The notes: a model not told the origin generated them from the letters alone. Shown: positions 1 through 12,172, counted from the first letter of the stretch. The stretch: DNA of 64,000 nucleotides from Gnetum montanum (GCA_015680685.1 MNCI01016277.1:128321-192320); one strand, 5' to 3'. A program made the numbers and translations.

Positions 1-696
1 AATGATGCAAAAATTGATGCCTTCCTCCATGATGTGGAGATGTACAAGAATACTGGGGATGTCCCTACAACCCAAAAGGTCTTCATATCATCTCAATTTT
101 TCATAGGAAGCGCTAAGCTATGGTGGCCTAGCCTCCTTGGAGCTCAAGAAAAGGGCACTACTACAGAAAAGATAGAAACTTGGGATAGATTTAAGGCAGC
201 ACCAATCAAAAAATTCCATCCTGGGAACTCTGAATGGGTAGCTAGAACCCAGCTAGAGACCCTAAAACATTTAGGGAAGCTTGATGATTATATTAATAGC
301 TTCCAAGAACTCATGTTGTTGATTCTAAATATTGAAGATCAGGATCACTTTTTCAAGTTTGTAAATGGGTTACAGCCATGGGCATAGATGGAACTGTGTA
401 GAAGAGGCATTGACACACTCTCAGAGGATATTGTGGCTACTAGCACTTTTCTAGACTTTAACGAAATGAAGCTAGATAAGGGTAAGCCTAGGAAGGGAAA
501 GCATGTCATGCCCTCTAACTCTCAGAAAATAGATACAGGTTTCATCAAAGGAGAAAACACATTCAAATTAGTCCAACAAGGCAGTTTCCTCATGGATGGT
601 CCTCTAGGAAACTAAGGCTTCCAACAAAAGTGTAAAGATACACAGACCAGGTGGCAACCTAGGGCCAAGAAGAAACAATTTATAGGGGGTCCCTTT
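1..696 (+). pseudogene. E0 gag, N-terminal part (Ty3/gypsy), interrupted
   Basis: Capsid (Retrotrans_gag) domain of a Ty3/gypsy element. It would form the cytoplasmic virus-like particle. The frame opens before the window; the fold is visible around AKLWWPSL and the conserved stretch TWDRFKAAPIKKFHP, followed by LDDYINSFQEL and FVNGLQPWA. An in-frame TAG at 385 splits it and a second stop lies at 613-615. The basic stretch at 475-510 (KPRKGKH) is typical of the nucleocapsid-proximal part. The frame is cut at 696 by element E1, and a zinc knuckle resumes at 20841, 20.1 kb away. Family assignment is by motif reading only. Confidence 0.8.
692..696. repeat. Target-site duplication, left, of E1 (CCTTT)
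   Basis: CCTTT immediately before the TGTTATG end of E1. The right counterpart at 20836-20840 reads TCTTT, a match at 4 of 5 bases. Five-bp duplications are normal for Ty3/gypsy integrase. Confidence 0.7.
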
Positions 697-2985
697 TGTT
701 ATGTTTGAAAACATCAATGGCTAGAACACCAAGAGGTTGTCAGGCGTACAGCCTAACCCCAGATCCATGTGAGGGACGTGCTAGAGAAAATGCAAACGAG
801 GTGCCCTGAATGGTATGGTTAATTAGATAGAGACTTACATGGTATACGATAACCTTTTGTGAACAATGATTTTAAAATGCTACACATGGAGATTGAGGTG
901 AAGAAAACCATAGCACAAAAAATAGTAAAAGCATAACAGAGTATGTAATTGAGAAATAAGCATGAAGCAATACACAATGATGCAAAATATATGCTATAGT
1001 GAAATGAAATGAGCTTAAGTGAGATAATGCACTGCCCTAAAATCATGGGATTTGATCTTTGTTTAGCTAAAGAATGTGTACAACTAATGTGTAGTCTTAG
1101 ATAGGCACAACTAACAACAGAATGATATGGTCACAGCTCCTGGACTACTGCCAATGGCATGCTAATAGGAACTGATGAGCCGATGCTTACTAGGCTAAGA
1201 GAGATCCAAGAAATGCTACTGCTGGGGTTTGCTGTTCATCAACCTTTTGTTCACAAATCTCCTCGCCAAAGCTAATTTCCAGAAAGCCAATTGTAAGAAA
1301 GACAAATTGAAAAGCCAACCCCTTGAACATTTTTTACTAGGGTATTTATAGGGCCAAGAGTAGGAGAGAGATGTGGTTTGGACATCATGTGTCCTGGGTT
1401 CTAGATGGCATGAATCATGAATGTGCTACACTAACGTGTAGTGCTACATTCTAGTGCTATGCTAAGTGGGATGAGGCTAGAAGTGAAACCTGCTGAGTCA
1501 TGACCATACCATTCAAACTGCATGTGCCAAAATCTAGGGAATTGCCATGTTTTTATAGAAAATGCTAATGAAAAGTGTACAATGAAGCTTATGCTTTGGG
1601 ACTACGTATTCCCTACTCCCTCACGAGTAGGTTCAAGCATAGGGAAAACCTTAGGAATCAATAGTGGGGTGAAAAACAAAGAAAATTGTTGATCTTATTT
1701 GCCAAGGAGATGCTGGAGCAAAAATGAACACTACCAATGAGTTCTAGAGCTATTGGATATGTCCTGAGGATTCTACGTGAGTGTTACGCTATCTACACTA
1801 CCCAACATAGTGGAATAGCATAAACACTTTGCTTGCTACGTTGTGCTATGTTGGGTAGCATAGTGCAACATAGCACTCCTCTTTTGTGTGAATTTTATCC
1901 AAATAATTGCAAATATCATTTTGACACCTAGTCAGGTAAGCAACTTCGATAATTGGCAACCCTAATTTTCATGTTGAAAGGTCCTACAACTTGCTCATTT
2001 CATCCTTGGAACTCTTTTGTGCTTTGAGTCCTTGCTACGCAATGCTATGCTATGTAGCATAGCACCGTGTAGCAGTTAATTTGGCATGAATTTAAGCTAG
2101 AACTTGCAATGCTTTGCTAGGAGACTTTGATTGAGACTTAAGGGTGAAGTGGGATAGGCAGTCTTGGAGGTCAGAGCATGGCCAAGTGTAATTCTTTTGC
2201 TAGAACAACTTGACAAAGGACCTTTGTGCATTCTAACCTTGCTATGCTATGTAGCATAGCACAATGTAGCACCCAATTTGGCTTGAATTTTGACTCACTT
2301 TTCAAATGTTTTGTTATGGGATGTCAGTCATGTCCTAGGGTGGCAGTAGAATAAGAATTTTTGATGGTTGAAGCATGGGTAATTTTGTTTCCTATGTCAA
2401 GGTAGTTTGAGAAAAGATTGTCATGTCCTGCTACACTATGTAGCATAGCATCCAAAATGGAATAAATTTTGTGAAATTTGCCATGTTTTTTCCATGTTAT
2501 GCTGATCACACTTCTAGGATGAAGCAGTGTAGACACTTTTGTGGACTAAATATTTACCAACTGCATCTTCTACATTTGATTAGTCACCACATAGCCTGCT
2601 ATGCTATGCAGCATAGGAGGTCCCACCATTAGAAAACTTGTTGAACTGTTTAGTCCATCCTAAACACCTTCGATAGCTCCTAGCATGGTTCCTAGGTAGA
2701 CCATCAACCAGGTCATATGCCAAGCTAGGCAAGCTAGAGAGTGTAGCAAGCTTGTCAACACGGGAGATAGAAAATTTGCCAGACTATATAGTTTATCTTC
2801 AATGCTCCATTTGTGTGAATTGGCTTTGCAACTAGGTGCTATGCTACCTATGGTGAAGAGTGTAACAGGCACACTAGAACACAACCTTGTAGGCATTAGG
2901 ACTTCTAGGGTGTTGAACCATTTGTGTAGTCCATCATGGCATTACACCTAGAGAATCATGATGGCCCAAAATTGATGGTGTTTCA
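697..2985 (-). repeat. E1 3' LTR (2.29 kb)
   Basis: On the + strand it begins TGTTATG and ends GGTGTTTCA. It aligns over its whole length with 18475-20835, for example the shared block around GAGCTTAAGTGAGA at 1011 and 18790. A TATAAATA box on the minus strand lies at 1344-1350. Between about 1790 and 2620 it carries many copies of a short palindromic motif around GCTATGCTA/TAGCATAGC. Several small ORFs here are chance. Confidence 0.85.
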
Positions 2986-3001
2986 CTAGTTCCTCTTTGT
3001 T
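2986..3001 (-). other. E1 polypurine tract
   Basis: On the minus strand, AACAAAGAGGAACTAG directly precedes the LTR start TGAAACACC. E2 has AACAAAGAGGGGCCAT in the same position. This is the expected plus-strand primer for reverse transcription. Confidence 0.7.
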
Positions 3002-4909
3002 GATGCCTTGAGGATTTTCTCGAGAGACTTAAATAAAGAATATGAAACACCATGAAGAACAAGATGCCAACATCATTCTTCAATGCCTACTTAGATGATA
3101 CTTCACTATGTTTGAGAGTGCTTGGAGGGCAATGTAAGAAAGGGGGCAAGGGATAGATTTGAGAAAAGAGGATCAGGGAAGAAATGAATGTAGAATGCAA
3201 CATCATGAATATTGTTTCCATAGTATGATCCCTTATCAGCATGCTTATGAGGGAGTCAACACACATGGGTGTCTTTCTCTTTGAATCTCAACCTCTAACC
3301 GGAGTGCTTAGAGATGGCTGATCTATAACTGAAATGATTGCAAAGAAATTTTCATGTCATTTGTTGTAGGCACTTTTTTTTGAGCTTTTGTGTTTTCTAC
3401 TTTTTGTGCTTTTTTTTGCATACCCACATTCACCTGAAGGCAATCTTGTAGTTGTTGTAGGATAGGTGTTTCCTCTCCAAGATGAGTTGTGTTACATAGA
3501 TATGGGGCTTTGACCTGCCTACAGAGGCTTCCATGGGACAAGTTGCATCACATTCATCATGGGCCTAGTGGTTGAGCATGGGAAAGGGTTTCATGTTTAT
3601 TGGAGAATCTTGCAAAGAAGATGTTAAAAATTATAAAGATAGGAAATGGAGGTTAGGTTGGGTGAAGGGAGAGTAGGATATGAACTCTTAAGTAGCTAGG
3701 TTGATCGAAGAGGGTACTTCAGAACAATGTAGTGTCTCACTCTCATGGTGGAATGCATTTTTGAATGACACCATCTTAGGTTTTATCCTGCAAACGCAAC
3801 AGAGAGAAAACCAAAAAAAAAAACCATCAAGTTAAGTGAGGGCAAAGTCCTGTTTGCTCAAGACACTGCTAGGGTGGCAAGTGTTGTGTTTAATGTATGC
3901 AATGTCCAAAGTAGGAAGGCCAACGCAAGCTTCGGTAGTGGTAGGCTGGAAATTTTCAGTGGACCCACTGAAAATGAGAACTAAAGAGGCTAGGAGTGAT
4001 GATGATGCAGGTGCTCAGGAATCCATGCCAAAGGCAAGAATCATACAATCCAGTTGTAAGGTAAGAAGCCTAATAGTTGAATGCCTTTTTGGATTCTGAT
4101 GATGGTAAGGGCTGGAGGATGCCAAGACTATGGCTATGCCACAATTCTTTGAGACTCTAGCAAGGAGTGATGATGATGGGAGCTATGACCAAACTAATTG
4201 AAGATGATGATAGTAGCTTTGGAATGTCAGCAAGTTGTCAAATGACATCTCCAAAAGATCAAGAAGATGCCAAGGATGGTGATGCTGCAGGTTCCCTAGA
4301 GGGTTTTTCCTTGATGATGTGAATTTCATTTTGGAACTACAACATTCCACCCCATCTGCCTAGGAAGCTCAAAGATATGCATGCTCGCTTATTCACAAGT
4401 TCACATGTGTGAACTAGAAGGTTTTGCACTGCGAACCTATTTTTAGGTCCTGGTAGACCGTTGAATGTGCTAGTTTAAGGTCCCAATAGATCGTGATTTT
4501 TCAGTTTAAGGTCTTGGTAGACCAAAGTACTAGTTTAAGGTCCTAGTAGACTACTGTGCTAGTTTAACATCATAGTAGACAAAGTATGGCTAGTTTAAGG
4601 TTGTAGCGGACCATGCTATGGGTGCTAGTTTTACATCATGGCCCAGAGACAATCTATGGGTGCCAATTTTATGTCATGGCCCAAAGATGTGCTATGCCAT
4701 TTTAAAGTCATAGCAAATGTTTTATGCTAGTTTTACATTGTAGTGGACAAGCTATGCTAGTTTATAGTCATATTGGACTATTTGTGCGAGTTTTATGTCG
4801 TAGCAGATGAGTTGTGCTAGTTTATAGTCATAGCAGACTATCTGTGCCAGTTTTACATCATAGTGGATGATTTGGTTACCTTGCTTTATGCTAGGTAAAA
4901 TTTTTCATG
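3002..4909 (-). other. E1 3' untranslated region between integrase and LTR
   Basis: No open frame longer than about 90 codons. 3836-4099 (+) has an 87-codon ORF without recognisable domain or codon bias; I do not call it a gene. The stretch 4010-4330 is rich in GATGATG. The part 4440-4870 is a degenerate tandem array listed separately. E2 has an analogous untranslated stretch of about 1.6 kb. Confidence 0.5.
4440..4870. repeat. Degenerate tandem repeat, TAGTTTAAGGTC-type, E1 3' end
   Basis: About ten imperfect units of 30-50 bp built on CTAGTTTAAGGTC..TAGTAGACC, decaying to CTAGTTTTACATC..TAGTGGAC toward the right. In element sense the core reads GACCTTAAACTAG. The same core appears at 8490-8640 and 13890-14040 in E1 and at three places in E2. 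Confidence 0.75.
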
Positions 4910-7900
4910 TTAAGCGTAGTATGGATTTAGGTAAAAATGATTGAAAATATTTGGGAATTCATTGCCATCTACGTCAACTAGTTTGAATTCCCCATTCTCA
5001 TATGCTTTTGTGACTACAAAGGGGCCTTCCTAGTTGGCCGAGAATTTTCTTACGGTTCACGAATGGCCTTGAGGACTAAGTCCCTCTTTTTGATCTATCA
5101 TTGACATAAATTGTAGTGGTGTTTTCACCATTGCTTGTCTTGGTACCACTCGATGCGATTAAGCGTTTGGATGCACTCCTCCTCTATGGAGTCAAGGTCA
5201 ATGATCCTTGACTCATTGTTTTGAGCCTCGTCCATGACGTTTAAAAGGATCATTTGAACTGATGAGACCTGCAATTCAAGAGGTAACACTACTTCAGATC
5301 TATATACAAGACTGTATGAAGTCTTACCTGTAGCTATTTTGCATGTTGTGCAATAGGCCCAAAGCATGTAGAGGACTTGCTCATGCCATCACCTCTTGCT
5401 ACTGCTAAGCATTCTTTTCAAAAGGTTGATGATGAATTTATTGGTAGCCTCTGCTTGGCCATTTTCCTAGGGGTAATATGGTGATGAGAAATAATGTTTG
5501 ATACCAAGGTTTTCACAAAATGTTTTGGTTTCTATGTTACTGAATTGTGGCTCATTTTTTGTAACAATAGTCATGGGAAGGCTGAACCATGTAACTATAT
5601 TGTCTAGCATGAACTTGCAAACTTGTTGGGATGTGGTCTTTCTGAGAGGAATAGATTCTACCCATTTTGTAAAGTATTCAGTTGCAATAATGATGAAGCT
5701 ATGCCCCACAGAAGACTTAGGTGTAATGGGTCCTATGATGTCTAGTCCCCAACATTGGAAAGGCCATGTGATCTGTGTGGTATGTAATTCAGTAGGTGAT
5801 ACGTGTATAAGGTTACCATGACGTTGACATATATTGCATGTTCTTACTTTAGCAATGAAATCATGTTTCATGCAAGGACAGTAGTAGTCTAGAGATCTAA
5901 TTTTTGCTACCATAGCCTTGGGAGATATGTGCCCCCCACATAATCCCTCATGGAGTTGATTGACAATTTTTTGTGCTTCCTCCCCACTAATGCAATCTAG
6001 CAATATCCTATCATAAAAGTGTTTTCATAGAGTGTTGTCTCCTACGAGGACATATTGTCGGGCTCATTTTCGTAGTGCATCCCTTTGGGCGGGTATCAGG
6101 TTGGGTGGGGGTTCACCATGTTGGAGGTATGTTTTAATGTTGTCATACCATTCTTGAGTATGTGCTGTACTTACAGATTCAATGTGTATCATGTGAATGA
6201 TAGGATCAATGCATTCCACTATCAAAGTAGGCAAGGTAACAAACATATGTGATGGCATGCTTAGCACTAATGTGGCTAATGCATCTGCTATAGTGTTTTC
6301 ATTGTGGGGCACATGTTGGACATCTAGGGTTACGAACTACTTTAGCAAGTACTTGGCCAGATCACAGTAAGTTGTAGATGCTATGCTTTGCAAGTGTATA
6401 CCTTTGTTACTTGATTAACAACTAATTATGAGTCACCTCAAATTGCTGAGCTTTGGATCCCCAACTCCCAGGCTACTAGGATGCCCCTAAGGAGACCCTC
6501 ATATTCTACCACATTGTTTGTGCAAAGGAATGTGAAGTGATATGCAAAAGGTTAGATCTTCCTAGAGGGGAATGTGAGAATAGCAACAACACTACCACCT
6601 TTTGTAGTTGAAGATCCATCAAAGTGGAGAATGCCTTTGAAGTTTGTTGGTATTGGGCTTATGCTATTAACATGTTCATCTAGAAACTCAGGTTCTATCA
6701 TTGCCTGGTCATTGGTAGACAAGGCTATAAGTTGCATAGCTATTTCTTGACCTTTTATAGATGGTTATGCTACATAGTGTAGGTCAAATTCCATAGTTAT
6801 GGCCTTCCATCAGGCTATCCTACTACTTTCATATATGTTGGTTGTAATAGCCTAAAGTATGCTATTCTTGCAAATAATGTTTACTTGGCTACGAAACAAG
6901 TAATGCCTTCATTTCTTAAGCGCAAATACTAAAGCAAGACAATTTTTCTCTACTTTGTTGTATTTGGCTTCATAAGCTGTCAAGGCATAACTCAAGTAAT
7001 AGACAGGGATTTTGAAACCATCGTTCCTCTTTTGAGAAAGAAAGGAAGCAATAGACATGTCTGAGGTGGCAAGGTAAATGTAAAACAACTTGTCTCTCTG
7101 CAGAGGATAAATAGTGGAAAGATGGGAAAGCTCTTTCTTTAAGTTATCAAAAGCTTCTTGACATTGGTTTGTCCATTCAAAGTTAAATCTCTTTTTAAGT
7201 AGGTGTTGCATTAGCTGCAATTTGTCAGTTAACCTTGTGATAAATCTTCTTATGAATTGTACCCTACCTTGCATCCCATGCAACTCCTTAAGGTTTGTAG
7301 GTGGTGCTAAGTTAACGATAGCTTTAACTTTATCGGGGTCTACATGTATCCCTGTTCCTGACACTAAAAAGCCTAACATGTGTCTAGTTTTTACTTTGAA
7401 AATATATTTTTTGGGGTTGAGGCAAAGTTCATGCCTATGAAATCATTGAAGGACCAAGTTTAGGTCGTTTGCATGGTCAGCATATTTTTCAAATTTAATG
7501 GCTATATCGTCCATGTAATCGTTTAGCTTCTCTAAAAGGTAATCACTAAAAATGTAGTTCATCACCTGTGGGTACATCGCTCCCACATTCTTTAGCCCAA
7601 AGGACATCATTGTGTAGCAGAAGGTTCCCCAAGAGGTCATGAAGTTAGTTGCTAGCTGATGTTCTAGGCTTATTTGGATTTAGTTATAGCCTGAGAACCC
7701 ATTCATAATGGATAGTAAAGCATGACCAGCTATAGTATTGATAAGTTGGTCGATGCTAGGCAATGGGAAATCGTCCTTAATTGTTGCCTTGTTCAAATAT
7801 CGGAAGTCTATATAGATTCGTATGACCCTAGTTTTCTTTGAAATGACTACGATGTTTGATACCCATTCCAAATAATCAACTGCCCGAATGAACCCAGCTT

Positions 7901-8390
7901 GGTAAAGTATAGTGATTTTACTACATATAGCTAATGCGGTTTCTGGTTTGATCTTGCAGGCTTTTTGTTTGACCGCCTTGACTCATGAATCTAGTATGAT
8001 GTTTTGCTATATGATGCATGGGTCTAAGCCTAGCATGTCTTCGTACGACCATGCAAACACTTCGGCATTATCATTGACGACTCTATGCTTTATTTAACTT
8101 GTGACTCTAGTAATGAGCTAACTTTCAATGTTCTTGCCTTCCCTTTGGATGTAGTCATGGGGATTTTTCTAAGGGGGTCTTTAGTTACATACCCGACTTC
8201 TAAATCTAAGGCCTAGAGTAGGTGTTCGGGCTAGTCTAGGGGTATTTCTAAGGATGCTATGTAGGTGTCACAAGAGGATGGTTCAAAGTCTACCAACTCT
8301 ACATTCAAGCATATCGTAAACCTACTATGGGGCCCTATCAAAATTAAGGGTGAATGGAGATCATCATGTGTAGTCATTTTTCCAAGAAAT
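4910..8390 (-). pseudogene. E1 pol exon: RT, RNase H, archaeal-type RNase H, integrase
   Basis: Polyprotein that would copy the genomic RNA and insert the DNA. It starts after a presumed splice acceptor (TTATCATAG, 8400-8391). In order: a linker whose E2 counterpart aligns (LILIGPH, CDTYIASLEIP), RT with FRYLNKATIKDDFPLPSID and catalytic YMDD near 7510, the ordinary RNase H to about 6900, then an archaeal-type RNase H at about 6660-6380 (HFDGSSTTKGG, NNVVEYEGLL), and integrase from about 6000 with H-H-C-C finger (CNICQRH) and GLDIIGP. The second integrase acid is lost (TKNEPQF where DNG.QF is usual). The C-terminus ends FNHFYLNPYYA, stop at 4910. Many TAG stops and some frameshifts. The dual RNase H is the Tat-lineage hallmark. 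Confidence 0.85.
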
Positions 8391-8489
8391 CTATGATAAT
8401 AAGCAAACAAAAAAAGTCAAGTGATACCTGCTTAATACGGCAACATGCAATGAAATATATGCAAAGAAATTATGCAATTTTAAAGAGTT

Positions 8490-8640
8490 GTTAGTTTAAG
8501 CTCTTAGCAGACCGCAACCATGCAAAATTGTACATTGAAATTGCTAGTTTAAGGTCTTAGCAGACTACCACTGGGTTTAAAATGTATAGGGAATGCTAAA
8601 ATTTCTAGTTTAAGGTCATTGCAGACTATAACTGAGCCAC
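8490..8640. repeat. AGTTTAAGGTC repeats, upstream flank of antisense gene (E1)
   Basis: Three imperfect units (near 8500, 8550 and 8610) of the form TAGTTTAAGGTC.TAGCAGACTA spaced 50-60 bp apart. Same core as the 4440-4870 array. They lie just upstream of the antisense promoter. Confidence 0.6.
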
Positions 8641-8864
8641 ATTATAAAAACAATGAAGTGAAAATTTTAGTGCATTTATGTGCTATGCTAAAACTATGTG
8701 CTACGCTATAGTAGACCCATGCTACACTACAAGGGACTAGGGTGTCCCATGCTATGCTGCAGGGGATAGGGGCATTCCATGTTATGCGTGGAATGCGGGA
8801 CGTTCTACGTTATGTGCAAGACATAGAATTCCCTGAAAAGTAATAGGTGGTGTAACCCTGTAAG

Positions 8865-8874
8865 CTATAAATAG
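8865..8874 (+). promoter_or_regulatory. TATA box of the E1 antisense gene
   Basis: CTATAAATAG, a near-consensus plant TATA box on the + strand, opposite to E1 transcription. The presumed first ATG of the antisense gene lies 141 nt downstream at 9006. E2 has TATAAA in the equivalent place, about 121 nt before its ATG. Confidence 0.6.
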
Positions 8875-9005
8875 GGGATTACCCATGGTAATCTTGTCAT
8901 TTTCACTATCAGAGCCAACACCCAAAGTGTAGCATAGTTTGAATAAAGAGGCAGCGTAGCAGTTACAGTGTAGCAATCAATACAATTGATTTTATCAATA
9001 GGACG

Positions 9006-9124
9006 ATGGCATGTAGGAGTGAACATAGGCATCAAGGTCTTGCTAATGTGGAGGAAGGGGAAAAAACCTTCTGACATCTCCCCAAGGTGTGCATTGAGGA
9101 ATGGCAGGAGGCCCCATCCACTGG
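9006..9124 (+). other. asA1 exon 1
   Basis: Starts ATG GCA; ends before GTAAGT at 9125. Length 119 nt, the same as exon 1 in E2. The tail (EEWQEAPSTG) aligns with the E2 tail (VEAREVTPLN). One in-frame TGA near 9069. Exon 2 continues in the same frame through a phase-2 intron in both copies. Confidence 0.6.
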
Positions 9125-9589
9125 GTAAGTCGCTACACTACATTTACTTTCATGGTACAATTTATTGAGTGGGACTATTACTGTGGTCACTACATCTTGG
9201 TTGCTATGGTCATTACTATTGCTACGTTGCGACTATTGTTATTGCCTTGGCTACCACTTTAGCTGCTACACCATGGCTATCATTGCTTTGGCCGTAGTGG
9301 CTATGGCAATTTCTATGCTACGATTTGTACACGGTGCTACCTTGACCATCATTTTTGGGAATGGATGATGCACCATCCCAAGGGTTTCAATGGTTTTGAG
9401 CAATGTAGTACACACTCTGGGTAGTGTAACATGTGTCCTGGGTTGCATAGAATAGGTGGAGATAGGTCTTGATTTATTTCTTGTTACATTCCATGCGACA
9501 CAATAGGGTTGGGGTTATCCAAACATTATGTGTATTTCCCAGGCCATGTTACTTTTGGCATTGTGACTGATAGACTATTGTGTTTTCGG

Positions 9590-9965
9590 TGGTCGTTACG
9601 CTATGCCGTTGTGCTGCTACACTGCCATACCTGCTATGCTACTACACTGCCAAGCCCGCTATGCTGCTATGCTTGTTGTAGTATTGTACCTGCTGTGTTG
9701 TTATGCTTGTTACATGTCATACTTACTACATTGCTACGCTACATGGGGTATGGTCATCATGCCATGCCACGCATAACGTAGCCGCTACTCTATGCAAAGT
9801 GTACCTGCTATGTTATGTTGAGCATAATGTAGTTGCTACATTGTGTAGGGAATACTTGCTATGCTATGCTATGTGTAACATAGCTGCTACACTGTGCAGG
9901 GTGTACCTACTACACTACGCTATGCGTAACACTCTGCTACACTGCATGCAGCTGCTACACTACGC
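9590..9965. repeat. CTGCTATGCTACACTG-rich region in antisense intron 1
   Basis: Imperfect short-period repetition of GCTACACTGC, GCTATGCTA and TACGCTATGCGTAAC over almost 400 bp. It shares the TAGCATAGC palindrome seen in the E1 LTRs. It helps explain why this intron (1013 nt) is twice as long as its E2 counterpart (512 nt). ORFs at 9509-9972 are products of the repetition. Confidence 0.6.
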
Positions 9966-10137
9966 TGGATAAGTCATAAAAGTGGAACTTATACTTAAAA
10001 AATGTTTGTCTTTGTTTCATCATGCTAGGGACATATTGTTTCATACTTGAAGAAAATTTGTACACTAGGGGCTATGCTACACTATTCAGTAACTATCACT
10101 TGAACACTGTACTAATGCTTTGTGCTATGCCATGCAG

Positions 10138-10583
10138 GGTCATGTTGAAACCCATCCTAATCATGATTGAGCTGGTAGGGGTTTTGTGATACCTAAGTGC
10201 ACCTGTGGCCAACGTCCCCCCTCCCCATGCTCGAGTAAGGAACTAGGTGGTCTAGTTTCAAGAAGGTGCATGGGAGTTCTTAGAGTTCCTTTTTCACCAC
10301 TTCAGTGTGATAGTGTGGTCACACTTGTCGACTGAGACAACCGCTATGCATGTTGAAACGTTGTTGCTCAGGGCAAACTGAGCCATCTTGAAGTTTATGG
10401 TTGATGGGTTTGTTGGAGAAGAATATGTTGGGGGCTCAAATCAGTGCCCAAGAGGTTTGAGATGCTTGTATTGGATTTTGGCTATGCCCAAATTTAAATT
10501 CTATCATAAATATAACACATTGTTCATTGCCTTTCACATGGGCACTTTCTTCCAGAATCCACTTGGGACCATTTATTGTGCTG
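10138..10583 (+). other. asA1 exon 2: FCP1-like (HAD/NIF) domain
   Basis: 446 nt, bounded by CATGCAG and GTGAGTG; the E2 copy is 449 nt, one codon longer. In order it shows a hydrophobic strand ending IMIELVGVL (normally the DxD/DLNG motif I of FCP1-like phosphatases), then WEFLEFLFHHFSVIVWSHL, matching the family pattern EFL.F....V.VWSS, and finally YNTLFIAFHMGTFFQNP where the family has NTLL.DDSP....NP. The motif I aspartate is Glu here and the DD of the last motif is missing, so no phosphatase activity is expected. Homology is by eye. Confidence 0.55.
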
Positions 10584-10672
10584 GTGAGTGAGTCCTATGA
10601 AGATGTTTTAGAGATGTTGAATCATTTTTCTTGCATAGTTGAAATTCTTATTGTACTCTATATGTTACCAAG

Positions 10673-10946
10673 TCTGTAATTGACAAGGATGGTCTTCACG
10701 ATCAAGAGGGGACATTGGCATTGGCCCAAATAGCCTTACAAGAGTTCTCTTTTGCCAGGAATGTGCACACCAGCATCATAGAATAGCTTGGGGATGATTT
10801 CAAAACCTATCCAACCAAGTATAATAAGTTCTATGTGAAATGTGAGGAACTGAGATGGTTGGATGGTGAATGGACATCCCACCGAGCACTTACCATGGAG
10901 TATGTTCTAGTGGTAATCCCACCATGTCCCATACCATTCACACACG
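10673..10946 (+). other. asA1 exon 3
   Basis: About 274 nt against 275 nt in E2. Aligned features are VIDKDGL, GTLALAQIALQEF, ARNVHTSIIE and LRWLDGEWT. This could be the region after the phosphatase core in plant FCP1-like proteins (GGDLR.YLEGLA..NVQ.YV). An earlier acceptor (TTGCATAG, ending 10638) is also possible, and the reading phase at the join is not resolved. The donor seems mutated (GA for GT) at 10946. Confidence 0.5.
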
Positions 10947-11038
10947 ATGCATTAGATTATGGACTTTTTTTCATGTGTTCAAGTGAATGATTTTGTTTTT
11001 TTTTTTTATTTTTTTAATTTTTTCATTTATTATTGTAG

Positions 11039-12091
11039 TAGCAAGAAAATCCCAAGAGGTTACGATAATCATCTCTAGACTTGACGAAACTAACCTCTTC
11101 TTTAAATACAGGGAAGTGGATGAGACACAACGCTGGTTATGCGATGGGGCCCCAACCATCCTTGTTCAAAATGTTCAAGAGGCTGGGCTCATGAATTTAT
11201 TTTTAGTAGTAAATCCAAGTGTTCTAGCTGTGGAAATGTTGTCCCTCATTGATTCTTTTTTAGAAAAGGCTAACCGCTTCCGCAAAAGGGTTCATAATGT
11301 GTAGGTGGTGTTTGAGATTACTGATAGCCATTTTGCAAATCTTTTCAATGTTTCCTCCAATGGTCTACCTATAGGGGATAAGACTAGCAAGGATGTAAAC
11401 CATCAAGGGGATATATAAGAATGGCTAGGGACGAGCAAAGATTGAAAGGGGATTTACATGCATAAGGTCAAGCTAGAGGTAGCCCATAAGGTTTACCTTG
11501 TCTTTCGAGCTTGTGCTTTCCCCAAGCTACTCTTCCAAGGGAAAATTCTTGGAGTAGAGTAGGCTTGGATTATGTGGGTTTCATGGAAGAAGGGACTCAC
11601 TATAATTGGGTCAAATACCTTTTTGAAGGCTTGCGGGCTGAAATGGTTAAGCTTCATGAGAAGCTTGATGTATGTTTCAATGTACACTTTGTCTTCTTTA
11701 TAGCTTGCCTACAACGGTTTGTTGAATTCTTGGTGGTCTAAGAGAATGGAATCTGGGTGTTGCAGGATCACACCCAGATATCTAAACCATGGATTTGCAA
11801 AGTTTTTCCCACCACTCGATCCTAAGACCCCCCAGAAGCTATTGGGAAATCTCTTTTGATAACGATGAAGGATCAGGTGGGACGTCCCTTTCGTGAACCA
11901 GAAAGCATTAGAGAGGTTCCTCCCACTAACACAGGAAATGTGTTAAGGGGGGGCACATCTTATTACTAAAGTAGTGAAATCAAGGTTACAATATAAGAAA
12001 TCTTGTCCCATGAAAAAGCCTCCACGCACTAGTGAAGAAAGAGGCAAAAAGTTGTAGATCAAGGTCCATAAGGTGCAGCCTGCATTTGTTG
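11039..12091 (+). other. asA1 exon 4: plant-transposon-ORF-like domain
   Basis: Preceded by a long T tract and TTGTAG, ended by GTAAGTATG. Strong match to E2: NLFFKYREVDETQRWL, QEAGLMNLFLVVNPS, EMLSLIDSFLEKANR, then after a one-base insertion near 11540 MEEGTHYNWVKYLFEGL and EMVKLHEKLDVCFNVHF. The layout (a short strand before LF.V, then the FPK region and helices) recalls ATHILA ORF-1 / Transposase_32-type plant transposon proteins. That assignment is an impression, not a search result. Confidence 0.45.
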
Positions 12092-12172
12092 GTAAGTATG
12101 TTTAATTATCTTATTATCTATCCCTCCCCCTTTGTGTTAGACTAGCATGCTTACTTTAAATGTGTTTAATAG

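Noticed and set aside
702-710. TG at 702 as the E1 LTR end
   Set aside because: Similarity between the two LTRs extends left to TGTTATG/TATTATG, which also gives the 5-bp duplication and the right spacing to the primer-binding site.
3836-4099. 87-codon + strand ORF in E1 3' region
   Set aside because: No domain, no counterpart in E2, and a length expected by chance.
5498-5821. 107-codon + strand ORF
   Set aside because: Exact shadow of the E1 integrase on the minus strand.
9509-9972. Two overlapping + strand ORFs of about 90 codons rich in Cys, Tyr and Leu
   Set aside because: Encoded by GCTATGCTA-type repetition inside an intron of the antisense gene; no counterpart in E2.
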